Of a stretch of 64,000 nucleotides of DNA, positions 39,305 to 50,049 are shown piece by piece. Source of the stretch: Neocallimastix lanati (nom. inval.) (lineage: Eukaryota; Neocallimastigomycota; Neocallimastigomycetes; Neocallimastigales; Neocallimastigaceae). Where the stretch lies: assembly GCA_016946835.1 (NCBI GenBank), contig JACVTC010000111.1, positions 567,518 through 631,517 on the forward strand. The letters are read 5' to 3'. Positions within the stretch are counted from its first letter, which is position 1. Each line of letters opens with the position of its first letter. The position numbers and the translations under genes are program-made. Under the pieces are notes generated by a model. That model saw nothing but the letters and a program-made list of their open reading frames with translations, had not been told where the DNA came from and did not search any database.

Positions 39305-39800
39305 ATTCTGATAAGCAGGACTTTTATATGTTATATATTGTATAATTAAATATTAATATCTTTTCCTAAATTATAACCAAATTAACTTCTTTATTTTAAA
39401 TAAAATATGAAGAATGATTATTATTAGCATATAAAAATTATAGTTGAATAATATAAATATATAAAAAATAATATATAAGAATATAATATTAATATAATAA
39501 ATAATAACAACTATATATATTTAATTGTAATTAAATTAACTACAACTATTTCATTATATTATAATTTATAAAAATAATTATGTATTTTTAATATAAACTT
39601 TAAAATAAATAAGAATATTCAAGTTATATATAATAATAATATTATTTTATATATTTTGAAGAAATTGACTATATAAAACTATTATGGTTGACAAGGAGAA
39701 AAGTGGATAGTGCATTTATGATAAATAAATATATAAAATAATATGAATAAATATATAGTATAATTATTAAGTAGTAATCATTCTTCCTCAAATGAGATTT

Positions 39801-40919
39801 TTATATTAAAATATTATTTGTAAATTTTAGTATTTTTGTACCATCTAATTTTTTTATTAATATGTCAGCTAGTATGTTTTCTATGTCTATATATTTCAAA
39901 TTTATTATCTCTATTGAAATGATATCTAACATCTATATTCTTTAATTTAGAATCAATTTTACTATTTTCCATTATATATTTACTTGCTTGATTATCAGTA
40001 TATATCTTTATATTTAATTTCTTATTTAATATTTCTTTAATTATGTTTCTTAATCAGAGTGTCTTCTTAACACTTTCTGAAGTATTTATATATTCAGCTT
40101 TTGAGGTAGAAGTAGCACATATTTACTTATTAGATATTCAATATATATGACTTTTTTCTCATTAAAATAGTTTCATCTGAAGTAGATTTTCTATCAGTCT
40201 TATCATCTCCGAAATCTGAGTCGGTGTAAGCAATTAATACCCCCTTTTCATCATATTCAATGTTATAATCTTTTGTACTATTTATATATTTCGAAATGTT
40301 TATTACCTTGTTTCAGTCTGAAACTGTTGGTCGTTCTTATTTCCTGGAACTTTATTTCAGTTAAGATTTCCTTTGCTTGGTCTAACATTCTAATTATTTC
40401 GTTTTTATGCTTTGGATTTAAACATTTGAGTATTTTAAGCCAGTACTCCATATCAATATTATCGTATTTTCCCTCGGGTCTTTCCATAATACAGTTACTG
40501 TTAGTTATGCGACTAATCTCTTTTAATATTTTTTTGATCAATATTTTTACTAATCATTAATATTAATTTGACATCTATTTTCTCGGTCTCTTTGATAATA
40601 CGTTTTTTTTTTTTTTGGTTCTATTATCCAATAACGATTTAGAACATTATTGTTAACAACCGCTGGTACGTTATTTTTAACAGCCGGTAGTGCATTATTG
40701 TGTATTTCAGTTGATGCTTTATTTTTTGCAATAATATTGAAAATGGCCCTGTCTGTTGCATCATTATCGTTTGGAATATAATAAAGAATTCATCATTCAA
40801 AATAACCAATCCAATAATATCAGTTTTTCCAAAAATTCCTTAATATCATATGTTTTGGCAGTATTTGAAATAGGAAACTTCCACTTGTTGAAATTGGACT
40901 TTCCCGTGAAAGCATTGAT
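39801..40919 (-). pseudogene. Ty1/copia retrotransposon relic: Gag fragment fused to RNase H by deletion
   Basis: The minus strand from 40919 reads FTGKSNFNKWKFPISN, the start of a copia-type Gag domain. Broken frames follow, including PEGKYDNIDMEYWLKILK (about 40500-40440). From about 40325 the frame changes to the RNase H region: KYINSTKDYNIEYDEKG, YTDSDFGDDKTDRKSTS, STSKAEYI and IYTDNQASKYIMEN. It ends with a frameshifted ADILIKKLDG near 39850. Protease, integrase and most of RT are missing, so Gag and RNase H were joined by a large internal deletion. Two conserved Trp positions (before NKVINISKYI and before LRNIIKEIL) are TGA. Stops and frameshifts make it inactive. Confidence 0.82.
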
Positions 40920-41629
40920 CTTTAGCTAAAGTTATTTATTATTTAGAGAATAAGAAATAATGAAAGAGGAATATAAATATTGCTATGAAAAATCTATTAT
41001 CATTTTTTTTTTTTTTGTTTATTACTCCTTTTTTTTTTTTTTTTTTTTTTTAATTATTCATTATCATCGTATTTATTATTTAAAATATAAGGAATAAAAA
41101 AAGAGGAATATAATATTTATATATGAATACTGATATTTATTATTTAAAATATAGGTGATAAAGCAAGAGGAATACTTACATATTTATTATAATTTATTAT
41201 TTAAAGTATAAGGAGCAAAACAAAAAGAAAGAATTATTTAATTTAATTTAAACCATTTTTTTTTAATAAAAATGAAAAAGTATTATATATTTTTTTTCTT
41301 TTTTAAAGAAATTATTAAAAACAAAACAAAAATAAAAAAAGTTTATTTCAATATTGTTAAACTATTTATATATATATATAAATCATTATAAAAGATGTCT
41401 TTTAACCCTACTAGATTTTACTGTATTTAAAAAGTATTTATTAATATTTTCCAGTATAAATAATATTTTGTTTTAATTTTTTGTATAAATATTGAATTAA
41501 GTAAAGTATATTTATAGGTTGGATTTAAATATTTCAATAAAAACAAAAACAAAAATAAAAAATAAAACTATGATAAAAATCAAAAATGACTATCAAAAAA
41601 TGAGTTTTCTAAATATATAAATATATATA

Positions 41630-41663
<34 letters not shown>

Positions 41664-42519
41664 GTTGTTGTTGTTGTTGTTGTTGTTGGTACAATATGTA
41701 TATATATATATTAAATGAATCTAGAATAATGATAATATAAATTATTAATATTAATATAATATAATGTAATTAATTAAAAGTAATCAAGAACAAGCTACAT
41801 TTTTAGTATAAATACATGTAAATTTCATTATGTAGAACATTGCTAATCATCTATTTATATTTACTAATAAATAAGCTTATTAATAAAACTTTATATAAAA
41901 TAATAGATTAAGAGTCTCAGTGACTCTCTAGGATTCTCTAAAAGATGAATTCTGAGCTGGAGATAAATTATATCAAGAAGAAAGTTGTTGGAATTGAAGA
42001 ATGTCGAATACTCTACCAATAACCTGTGAAGATCTAACCTTTAGAAAATATGAAAATCGAGATAATGAAATCTCGAAATCTTGAAATTCAAAATATTTGT
42101 AACCTCCAACCAAAATTTAAGAACCTCTTAAGGAAATATTAAAGCTATATTTAGTTTTCAAGAAATAAGTTAAGATTACCCAAAGCAAAGGATGATGAAC
42201 ACCAGGATTTTTTGAAAGTTCAAACTACGTTCATTCGCCAGATGAAATACCATGTTACCTCCAACGTATGAAGTGTAATATTGAATATTTAGAAAAAAAA
42301 ATAGAAGAATCAAAAAAATTATAAAGCATATGAAAATACATTTTTTAAAAGAGTTAAAGAGTATAATACTTTAATAAAAATAGATAATTATAAATTTAAG
42401 GAATTTAAATTATATATTAAAAAATAAGGAAATTACTGTAAAAATTCTAAGTAAAGGATGAACATTTTGAAAATATAAATAGATTTGCAATCAGAAAAAA
42501 AATAAATAAACTAATAAAA
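40920..42519. other. AT-rich DNA with microsatellite; no intact gene
   Basis: Holds a compound microsatellite, (ATT)n at 41631-41662 passing directly into (GTT)n at 41663-41688, and T runs at about 41031-41051. From 41910 to 42330 the composition is less AT-rich and broken coding-like frames appear; these are listed separately. Confidence 0.6.
41945..42340 (+). pseudogene. Possible decayed coding fragment, unidentified
   Basis: Less AT-rich stretch with short coding-like runs in different frames: MNSELEINYIKKKVVGIEEC from 41945, ITCEDLTFRKYENRDNEI near 42015-42070, and KAKDDEHQDFLKVQTTFIRQ near 42185-42245. Several stops separate them. The style recalls Gag-like retroelement proteins, but no domain is recognised. 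Confidence 0.25.
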
Positions 42520-42822
42520 TTGCAATTTAAATCTATAATTAAACGGTTTACCGTAATCCTCATGATAATATGTTCTTTAATTATTATATTCTTTATTGCA
42601 GTTAGTCGTGATTTACTTAAAGATCTTGGTGATATAACGTATCCATGGAATTACCCGATCCCACAAATTCTTTTTCCAATAGCAGTTTTTATTCTCACTA
42701 TATTAACAATTATTACTACTTGGATAGGTTTAGGATGTAAATGTAGAAGTGTTCATGTTGAATATGATTTAGGAATGGAGAATCGAGATAATTTTTTATT
42801 TACAAAATTTAATCTATCATAG
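42520..42822 (+). CDS. Small predicted membrane protein (100 aa), unknown
   Basis: Two strongly hydrophobic segments (about residues 10-29, FTVILMIICSLIIIFFIAVS; and 48-72, with ILFPIAVFILTILTIITTW) are separated by a short polar loop containing TYPWNYPIPQ. A Cys-containing tail follows (GLGCKCRSVHVEYDLG). Composition is less AT-driven than spurious frames nearby, which favours a real or recently real coding sequence. It may equally be an exon or remnant of a larger gene, since broken frames lie just upstream. No family is recognised. Confidence 0.35.
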   Translation: MQFKSIIKRFTVILMIICSLIIIFFIAVSRDLLKDLGDITYPWNYPIPQILFPIAVFILTILTIITTWIGLGCKCRSVHVEYDLGMENRDNFLFTKFNLS

Positions 42823-43225
42823 GAAACAAAACTTTTTTTTATATATATTTCTAAGATAATAGATTTATTGAACTATTTAATATTTCTATATTTTTATAAA
42901 TTTTAAAAAATACCATTTATTGAACTATTTAATATTTCCATATTTTTATAATCAACATAATTTTATAAAATATACATTATTATATAATTTTTAGTATTTT
43001 TTTTTTTTTATTTAATTTTGGTTATATTATTTTATACTATATTATTTTTATTATAATGCATTTATATTGCTTTTAATACTTTTATAATTTTTTAATATTT
43101 ATTATTTCTTTTTTTATTTATTTGTTTGTTTGTTTTAATTACTATAAAATATTTATATAACATTTTTTCTCTTATATTTTTTCTGTTATATTTTTTCTCT
43201 TTATTTATATTTTCTATAAGATCAA
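42823..43225. other. AT-rich spacer
   Basis: No gene. It contains a near-repeat of a ~45-bp unit (TTTATTGAACTATTTAATATTTC around 42863 and 42917) and a T run at 43000-43009. The 63-codon frame at 43126-43317 overlaps the ankyrin relic on the other strand and is not credible. Confidence 0.55.
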
Positions 43226-43760
43226 CTAATTTATATCTGCTCCATGTTCAACTAAATACTTTATTAAATTTTCGTTTCCTCTTTTTATTGCACGAAATTG
43301 CGGTATTTCTTTATTAATATCTGCTCCATGTTCAACTAAATATTTCACTAGATTTCCATTTCCACTTTTACGTGCCATAATTAAAGGTGTATCACCATTA
43401 CGTTATTTGTCATTTATATCAGCTCCAAGTTCAACTAAATATTTTACAAGACTTTTATTTCCACTTTTACATGTCATAAATAAAGGTGAATAACCGTTCA
43501 TATTTACTATTTTTATATTGATACCATGTTCAACTAAATATTTTACAATTTTTTCATTTCCTTCTTCTTCTTCACATGCACCATATAATGGTGTTTCATT
43601 AAATTTATTTTCTTTATTTACATCGGCTCCAAGTTCAACTAAATATTTTACAAGATTTTCATTTCCACCTTTGCATGCCATAAATAATGGTGAATAATCG
43701 TTCATATCTACTATTTTTATATTGGCACCATATTGATTTACTTTATTTACATCGGCCTTG
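43226..43760 (-). pseudogene. Ankyrin-repeat gene fragment with in-frame stop
   Basis: The minus strand encodes about five ankyrin units: YSPLFMACKGGNENLVKYL, then TPLYGACEEEEGNEKIVKYL, YSPLFMTCKSGNKSLVKYL, TPLIMARKSGNGNLVKYL and FRAIKRGNENLIKYL. A TAA (43403-43405) interrupts the frame within a unit; 58 further codons follow in the same phase to a TAG at 43226-43228. No plausible start or 5' part is present, and upstream sequence changes character near 43760. Repeats are close to each other in sequence, unlike those of the 14.6-24.3 kb gene, so it derives from another ankyrin gene. Confidence 0.75.
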
Positions 43761-43832
43761 GTGTGTCGCTAACAATGGTTATACATGTTGTTTTTGTCCT
43801 CCATATAGTTCGTCTTGGTATTGTTGTGATAC

Positions 43833-44304
43833 TGTTGATATAAAAGAACAATATTAACTCATGTGATCCACTTATGAAATGAAATACTCCAATTATATAA
43901 ACATATTAAATAATTTTGAATTATCATTATATTAAATCTCCATTTAAATATATTTTACCATCATATTAACTTACTAAATATTTTTAATATATTCACACTC
44001 ATTATTAAAATATTAATATTATCCATGATTTGGCAATTACATATTATATTTTAGAATTTTCAATATTTTGTCAACTTTTCATAAAATTATACCTTATGCG
44101 ACTTAAATAATATCTATTTAAATTACCATAAATTTAATTCCATACTCAAAACTATAAATACTCGTGGACAGAGAAAAGAAAAGAAACATAGAATATGTGA
44201 ATGTATTAAAATATACAATAATATTTAGCCTATTTAAAGAGGTTAATCACAAACGCACATATTAAATCCACTTATATTTCAAAATAGTACTAGAATATAC
44301 AACA
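43833..44304. mobile_element. Possible solo LTR (TGTTG...CAACA)
   Basis: A 472-bp segment begins TGTTGATATAAAAG and ends ATACAACA, the 5-bp inverted termini common in Ty1/copia LTRs. It contains a possible TATA-like ACTATAAATACTCG near 44151-44164. No matching target duplication is visible (GATAC before, TTAAT after) and no second copy lies in the window. The call rests on termini only. Confidence 0.3.
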
Positions 44305-44389
44305 TTAATTTATAATTTGGTTTGAATTAATATATAATAAATTACGTATAAATGAAAGAAATTATAATTAAGTACTACTAATAGTATTG

Positions 44390-44640
44390 TTCCTACACCA
44401 TATTGGTACAACGTCGGCACTCTTGGTACTGAAATATTTCTTACTAAGTCGATCAAAAAGTTAGCTCTAAGCGGGCTACTAATGATAGATATTGTTTTAG
44501 CAAGATAATGCGCAAGTCCCACAGTATACGGGAACGGTAGACCCCCTTGTGAACTGTATAAGAGTTGTTCACTTAAATGTCTCCGCCTTCCCAGTATCGA
44601 ATTGTAGCTCATCTAAAGCTGGAATTCTACCAGGAAGGAA
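44390..44640. other. GC-richer patch of unknown origin
   Basis: About 250 bp of clearly different composition, with a minus-strand frame open for about 95 codons (GGLPFPYTVGLAHYLAKTIS, LRANFLIDLVRNISVPRVP). On the minus strand, CCTTCC and GGAAGG (about 44638 and 44587) bracket a small AGCT-7 nt-AGCT hairpin, giving a tRNA-like outline of about 53 nt. Either could be accidental. It could be a SINE, a transferred fragment or a coding remnant. Confidence 0.3.
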
Positions 44641-44847
44641 TATATTAATATAATATATTACATATTATATATTTACACACTTCATTGATTTATTTATTAA
44701 TTCTTTTTGTCAATATTTATTTTTTGTAGTATAAAGATATTTTTTCCCCATTTGTTTTTCTTTTTATTATTCTTTATATATATATATTCTATATATCAAT
44801 AAAAAATATAATCATACTAAAATTATCATATAAGAAGATAATAATAA

Positions 44848-44887
<40 letters not shown>

Positions 44888-45051
44888 GTAATAGTAATAA
44901 TAATAATAATAGTGGTAATAGTAGTAATATTAATAATAATAATAATAGTGGTAATAGTAGTAATATTAATAATAATAATAATAGTGGTAATAGTAGTAAT
45001 ATTAATAATAATAATAATAGTGGTAATAGTAGTAATATTAATAATAATAAC
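44848..45051. repeat. (TAA)n passing into four copies of a 36-bp tandem repeat
   Basis: After a TAA run, a 36-bp unit containing GTGGTAATAGTAGTAATAT starts at 44912, 44948, 44984 and 45020. Copies are essentially identical, showing recent expansion. The long Leu-only frame across it is a by-product. Confidence 0.88.
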
Positions 45052-45450
45052 ATATAAATAAATGAAAAATTTAATTATACTTTAATATTTTTTTTATAAA
45101 AAGAATAAAATTTTACTTTTAAATCTTTTATTTTTTTTATTTTTTTATATTTTTTTTTTATTTTATTTTTTTTTTATTCTATTTCAAAAAGTATATTTTT
45201 TTAAAAAAATAATTTATTAATATTCAAAATTTTTTTTATTTGATAATATAATATTGTTATTAATAATAAAACTAAAAAAAAAAGTATTATAACTAATTTA
45301 ACTAAATATAAATTTATGATTTAAATAGAATAAAATAAAATAAATGAAAATATGAATTTTTACTTTTAATTATATATATATACATATATATAATTTAATA
45401 AAAATATATTTTTTATCCATTAATTTATTAAATATTTTTTATTTATCAAT

Positions 45451-45875
45451 TTATTTGAAATCTGGTAAAATTTCTTTTGCATTCTTATTTTGTAAAATGT
45501 AACGAGTATTACCAGCAACACTATCATATATCTAAAAATAAAAAAAAAAAAATTAAAAATAATATAACATTAATATTTTTAGATAAAATAATAATATTTT
45601 ATTATTATTGCTTATTGTATGGTAATCATTGTCATAAAAAAAATATTTTAAATAAATCTATAATATTTACTTCAAAACAAGGAATATTCTTTCCTTTATA
45701 ATCATCATAACCAGATTTAAATACTTCAGGGTGTTGTTCAAGGAATTTAGTCATAGCTGGATAAACTATGAATTGAAATATAAATAATAAATAAATTAAT
45801 AAATATATAAAAATGTAAAAATGTAAAAAAAATTTTTTTTTTTTACTTTATTCATAGATTATAGTATTTAATCAA

Positions 45876-45908
<33 letters not shown>

Positions 45909-46799
45909 TATTTTTTTTTTTTTTTTTTTATTTATTTTTAAGGTATATGTATATAATTTCATTAAATCTATTACCTCTCATTGGAGCACACATCATTGAG
46001 AAAGGTTCTAAAATTTTCATATTTGTATATGGATAGTAAGCTTGAAGACTTTCGTCATTTTCTTCAATTTCAATAATTTCAAGTTCCATTTCCTTAAGTT
46101 TATTTAAGGTTTCTTCATTTGGATTTTTAATAATTGCTCCAACAAATGAACGTAATTTATCTTTTTTTATATTATATATATTATAATATATATATATATA
46201 TATATAATATTTTGTTTTGTTTTGTTATATTAAATATAAATATAAGAAAATAATAATAATAATAATATTATGATTAATATTAATAATTTAGGTTATTTAT
46301 AAATATTTTTTATAATAAAAAATGATTTTTTATTTTTAAAGGATCAATAATATCTTTAATATTTACCAGCTGGAACATTTTGAACTTGATCAAAGTAAAG
46401 ACCAATATATATAACATCAATATTGGCTTCTGTTATTTTCTTTTCTAATTCATTGAATGGTTTTCCAGTATTTTGATATGGACCTTTTTTATTATAATTA
46501 TATTATTTTTTATTTTATTTTAGTTTTTGAAAAATAAAAAAAGAAAAGAAATTAATAATTAAAGTCAAAACATTTCAAAATTATTATTATATTTATTATT
46601 TTATTTATTTCAAATATAAGTAAAAAAAAGGAGAAATAAAATTATCTATAAGCTAACCTTTAAATCGAATACCAGCTACAGTCATTTTTGGTACTTTATC
46701 TCTTATAACATTAATTTTGTAAAAGAATCCTAATTCATGCATTATATAACCAATAAAAGTGGCAATAATAAATATGATTGAATTTAAAATAAAACTCAT
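45451..46799 (-). CDS. TEX264/GyrI-like membrane-anchored protein, five exons (206 aa)
   Basis: Exons 46658-46799, 46367-46483, 45975-46160, 45671-45765 and 45451-45531 join in phase (GTTAGC, GTAAAT, GTAATA and GTAAAT donors; all acceptors AG). An N-terminal membrane segment (MSFILNSIIFIIATFIGYIM) is followed by a soluble domain with the layout of TEX264: GPYQNTGKPFNELEKK, then VIYIGLYFDQVQNVPADKLR, a strand rich in acidic residues, YYPYTNMKILEPFSMMCAPM, VYPAMTKFLEQHPEVF and CFEIYDSVAGNTRYILQ. This is the GyrI-like small-molecule-binding fold. Human TEX264 is an ER-phagy receptor with a long disordered tail carrying an LC3-binding motif. Here the protein stops right after the fold, so that role cannot be assumed. 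The splice model is supported by phase and motif continuity. Confidence 0.82.
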
Positions 46800-46977
46800 T
46801 ATTATTTTTTTTATAAAGAACAAAGAAAATTAAAGTTAAAAATAAATTTTTTATGTTAAGTGTATGTGAAGTAGAACAAAAAAATGTTAATATTAAAATA
46901 AGTAATTAAAATACAAAAAAAAAAAAAAAAAGAAAGAAAATTTTCTTGTTTTTATATTCCATTTATTGTTAAGGATA

Positions 46978-47008
<31 letters not shown>

Positions 47009-47798
47009 ACATTTAGTGATATTACTTCGCCACCGATAAAAGATGATTATAATCAAAAATTAATAATAGATTTCAATAAAATTATTATTTATTATTATAT
47101 ATTAACTTTAGGTTTTTTCTTTTTTTTATTATTTTTAATTAAAAATTAAATTCTGATTGATTATTGGATAGGATAGTTTTTTTTTTTTTTTAAAAATTTT
47201 CCAATGTAATTTAGAAAAATTATAAAAAAGTAAAAAAAAAAAAAAAAAAAAAGACATTGAACATTATATTATAAAAACGCCATTGAACAAATTTGTATTT
47301 ATAATAATTAAAAAAAAATAATAAAATAAAAAGCAAACATCCTTGTTTTATATATAAATTATAAGTATATAATTTTTTTATTTCTTAAGAAAAAGATTTT
47401 CTAAATTGAATAAGCTATTATTATAATTTATTAATTTATAATTATCATTATTTATTACTATCATTATTTATTATTATTATTATTTATTATTATCATTATT
47501 TATTATCATTATTTATTATTTATTTATTATTTATTATTTATTATTCAATTATTTATTATTATTTATTATTTTTGTTATATTAAAAAAAATTAAAAAATGA
47601 AAATTTAATATTGATTTAAGTTTATTTTTAGAATTTTTCTTTTTTTTCTTTTTATTTTTCTAAAACTTCGAATTTGGTTAGATTATTGGATGACGTTTTT
47701 TATTTATTTATCTTATTTATTTTATTTATTTATTTCTCTAATAAAAAGTATTAAAGTATTAAAAAAAAAAACCTATCCTAAATTTAGTTACTTTCACA

Positions 47799-47847
<49 letters not shown>

Positions 47848-48270
47848 AAGGATAAATAAAATAAAATTATTTCTTAAAAAAATATTTGAAAACATTTTTC
47901 TATTTTTCCATTTTTTTTTTTTTTTTTGTATTATTATCTGTTTTTCATCATATTTCATCATATAAAAAGGTTTATTTTTATATTTTATTTTTTATATTTT
48001 AAAATTAAAATTCCACTATTAAAAAATAAAAAAAAAAAGTTTTTTTTTTCATTAATTGTGGAGTAATTTAAAATTAATATTACATTTAATGTAGATTGTT
48101 TAAATCAAAAAATATCATTAATTGTTGCTTTCAATTTTTTTTTTTTTTTTTTTATTATATATATCTAATGTGTTATAAATTAGAAGGTATTTTTTTTTTT
48201 TTAATATTACATGTTTAATATAGAATGTAGTAAGTACAACTTAAATAATTTTAAAACAAAATAATAAAAA

Positions 48271-48314
<44 letters not shown>

Positions 48315-48704
48315 TTTAGAAAGAATAATACTAAATAAAATTATTCTATTTTTTTTTTTTTTTTTTTTTGAAAATTTTTACTTCACCACAATTTTATGTT
48401 AAATTTTCGATTTTTTTTTTTTTTTTTTTTTTATTTTTAATTATCAAAAAACATATTAATATAAATTATTATTGTTAAGGAGTCAATATAAAATATGATA
48501 TTTACGATATATTATTTCATAATTAAAATTTATTTATTTTTTATTTATATATATAATTCAATAAAATCTTTAAAAAAACTCCAAATATTAATTTTATAAT
48601 TTTTCTTTTTATATTTTACATATAAGTTATTATATAACCAAACATTATTAATATTTATAATACTTTTATGTATAAAAATCATGTACTATCATTTCATTCA
48701 ATAA
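46800..48704. other. AT-rich intergenic DNA, long homopolymers
   Basis: No gene. T runs at 47807-47840, 48271-48312 (about 38 within), 48350-48369 and 48412-48432; A runs at 46914-46931 and 47232-47251; TTATTATTTATTATCATTATT-like arrays at 47440-47570. The TEX264-like promoter lies within the first few hundred bases, but no motif is distinctive. Confidence 0.65.
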
Positions 48705-48745
48705 TTTCGTTACGTTCTCTCTCGCCTGATTTCGAACTCTACGCA
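48705..48745. repeat. Left direct repeat bounding the hairpin block
   Basis: Shares CTCTCGCCTGAT(T/C)TCGAACTCTACGCA and flanking TTTCG with 50014-50049 in the same orientation. On the minus strand it reads GAGTTCGAAATC, similar to a tRNA-type B box. On the same strand, AGCCAAGTGAGA about 45 bases upstream (near 48770) resembles an A box. A SINE head or tRNA-derived piece is possible but no cloverleaf forms. Confidence 0.7.
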
Positions 48746-50013
48746 GTCGCAAGCTTTGTGCTCGAGTCTCACTTGGCTTCTTTCACTTCACTACATTTAA
48801 CCGTTAATTCATTCTCTTATGATTTTTGATAATTATTATTATTTTTATTTTTATTTTTGTTTTATTTTTATATTTAATTTGGTGTAGTTTTTATGAATAT
48901 TTTATGTCAAAACCTATATCGTTTATATTTTATTAATTATAGGTCCAGAAATTTAAAATAACAATATAGCATAATTTAACATAAATGAACGATAAAAACG
49001 CTATTGTTTAATGAATGATAAAACCGGTATTGTTTTTATATAATGATAGCGATTTTAGCATATAGCAAACCTAACTAGTTTAATGTATATTTAGCATATA
49101 TTGATCATATTAATGTTGTAGATCACTAATTGTTCAAACTAGCTAGGTTTTGCATAACTAACATACATATATCATATACAGATATCAACATATGCATAAT
49201 CAGCGATAAAACTAATATAATAATATGTGTGTGATTTGCAACCTGAATATATATATTTGATATAGTTTGGTAGTTAATAGTTCATATACATATATAAACT
49301 ATGATTGTTAATGCTGAATTTGAATGCCTTTTGATACTAAAATTAGCATAAAACATATATCAAACAACAATGCTAAAACATACATGATTTATATATAATG
49401 ATGGTAGTTTAAGGCATTCAAATTCGATTAGGTTTTTAGCATAAATATTGTATAAAAACTATATCGTTTATATATTATTAATATAAGGTCCAATTTGTAA
49501 TTTGTATTTGAATGCCAATTTGTACAATTTTTAGTAAAAATCATATATGTGTACAATTGCAATCTGATACCTGTTTTTGATTAGTTTTAGCAGTTTTTGG
49601 CATTCAAATACATTGATTATGTTTTAGCATATATATTGATATAAATGATATGGTTTGATTGATTGTATTTGTTTGCCATTTTACCATTAATTTATCATAA
49701 AATATATATGATTTTGATGGTTTGAATTGATACTGTTTTTGAACTATATTTGTATAGTTTTGGCATATAAATACAATATTCCAACATTCTGGACCTTATA
49801 TTAATTAATTAAGATATATGGTTTTGATGCTAAAGCTATGCTAAAAATAGTATCAAAATCAATCAATCAAAAATAAAATAAAAATAAAATAAAATACAAT
49901 TAATTTGATATTCACACAAATGCATAGTTTTAGCATAACTATAGCAAAAAAACCATATGATTTAAAACCCTAAAAACATTTCTCTAATTTCTCTCTCTTA
50001 TTTATTGATTACA

Positions 50014-50049
50014 TTTCGCTCACTCTCGCCTGATCTCGAACTCTACGCA
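50014..50049. repeat. Right direct repeat bounding the hairpin block
   Basis: Second copy of the 48705-48745 sequence with a few changes and a 5-bp length difference. It lacks the GTCGCAAGCTTTGTG continuation seen after the left copy and is followed directly by AT-rich DNA. Confidence 0.7.

Larger units (their letters stand above)
48705..50049. other. Array of six long inverted repeats (hairpins) between direct repeats; unclassified element or small-RNA locus
   Basis: Arms by position: 48991-49010/49041-49059 (about 15 of 19 paired); 49065-49081/49136-49153 (GCAAACCTAACTAGTTT, two mismatches or bulges); 49316-49330/49411-49425 (perfect 15, GAATTTGAATGCCTT); 49503-49518/49597-49612 (perfect 16, TGTATTTGAATGCCAA); 49663-49678/49761-49776 (14 of 16); 49816-49846/49928-49958 (about 27 of 31). 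Three of them share the core TTTGAATGCC/GGCATTCAAA or a close variant. A ~38-bp direct repeat (48909-48946 and 49455-49492, ending in AGGTCCA) and its inverted partner TCTGGACCT (49788-49796) lie around them. The motif TTTAGCATA recurs at least five times. No ORF is present. Options: a foldback or composite MITE-type transposon, a hairpin-RNA cluster, or nested palindromic insertions. Confidence 0.7.

Noticed and set aside
40278-40560. Plus-strand hydrophobic frame of 95 codons
   Set aside because: Antisense of the Gag-derived stretch of the copia relic.
44826-45053. Leucine-only frame on the minus strand
   Set aside because: Translation of the TAA/36-bp tandem repeat.
48716-48790. tRNA gene on the minus strand
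   Set aside because: Box-like words are present, but acceptor, D and T stems do not pair; at best tRNA-derived.
48705-50049. CRISPR-like array
   Set aside because: The repeats are inverted and unequal in spacing and sequence, and the genome is eukaryotic.
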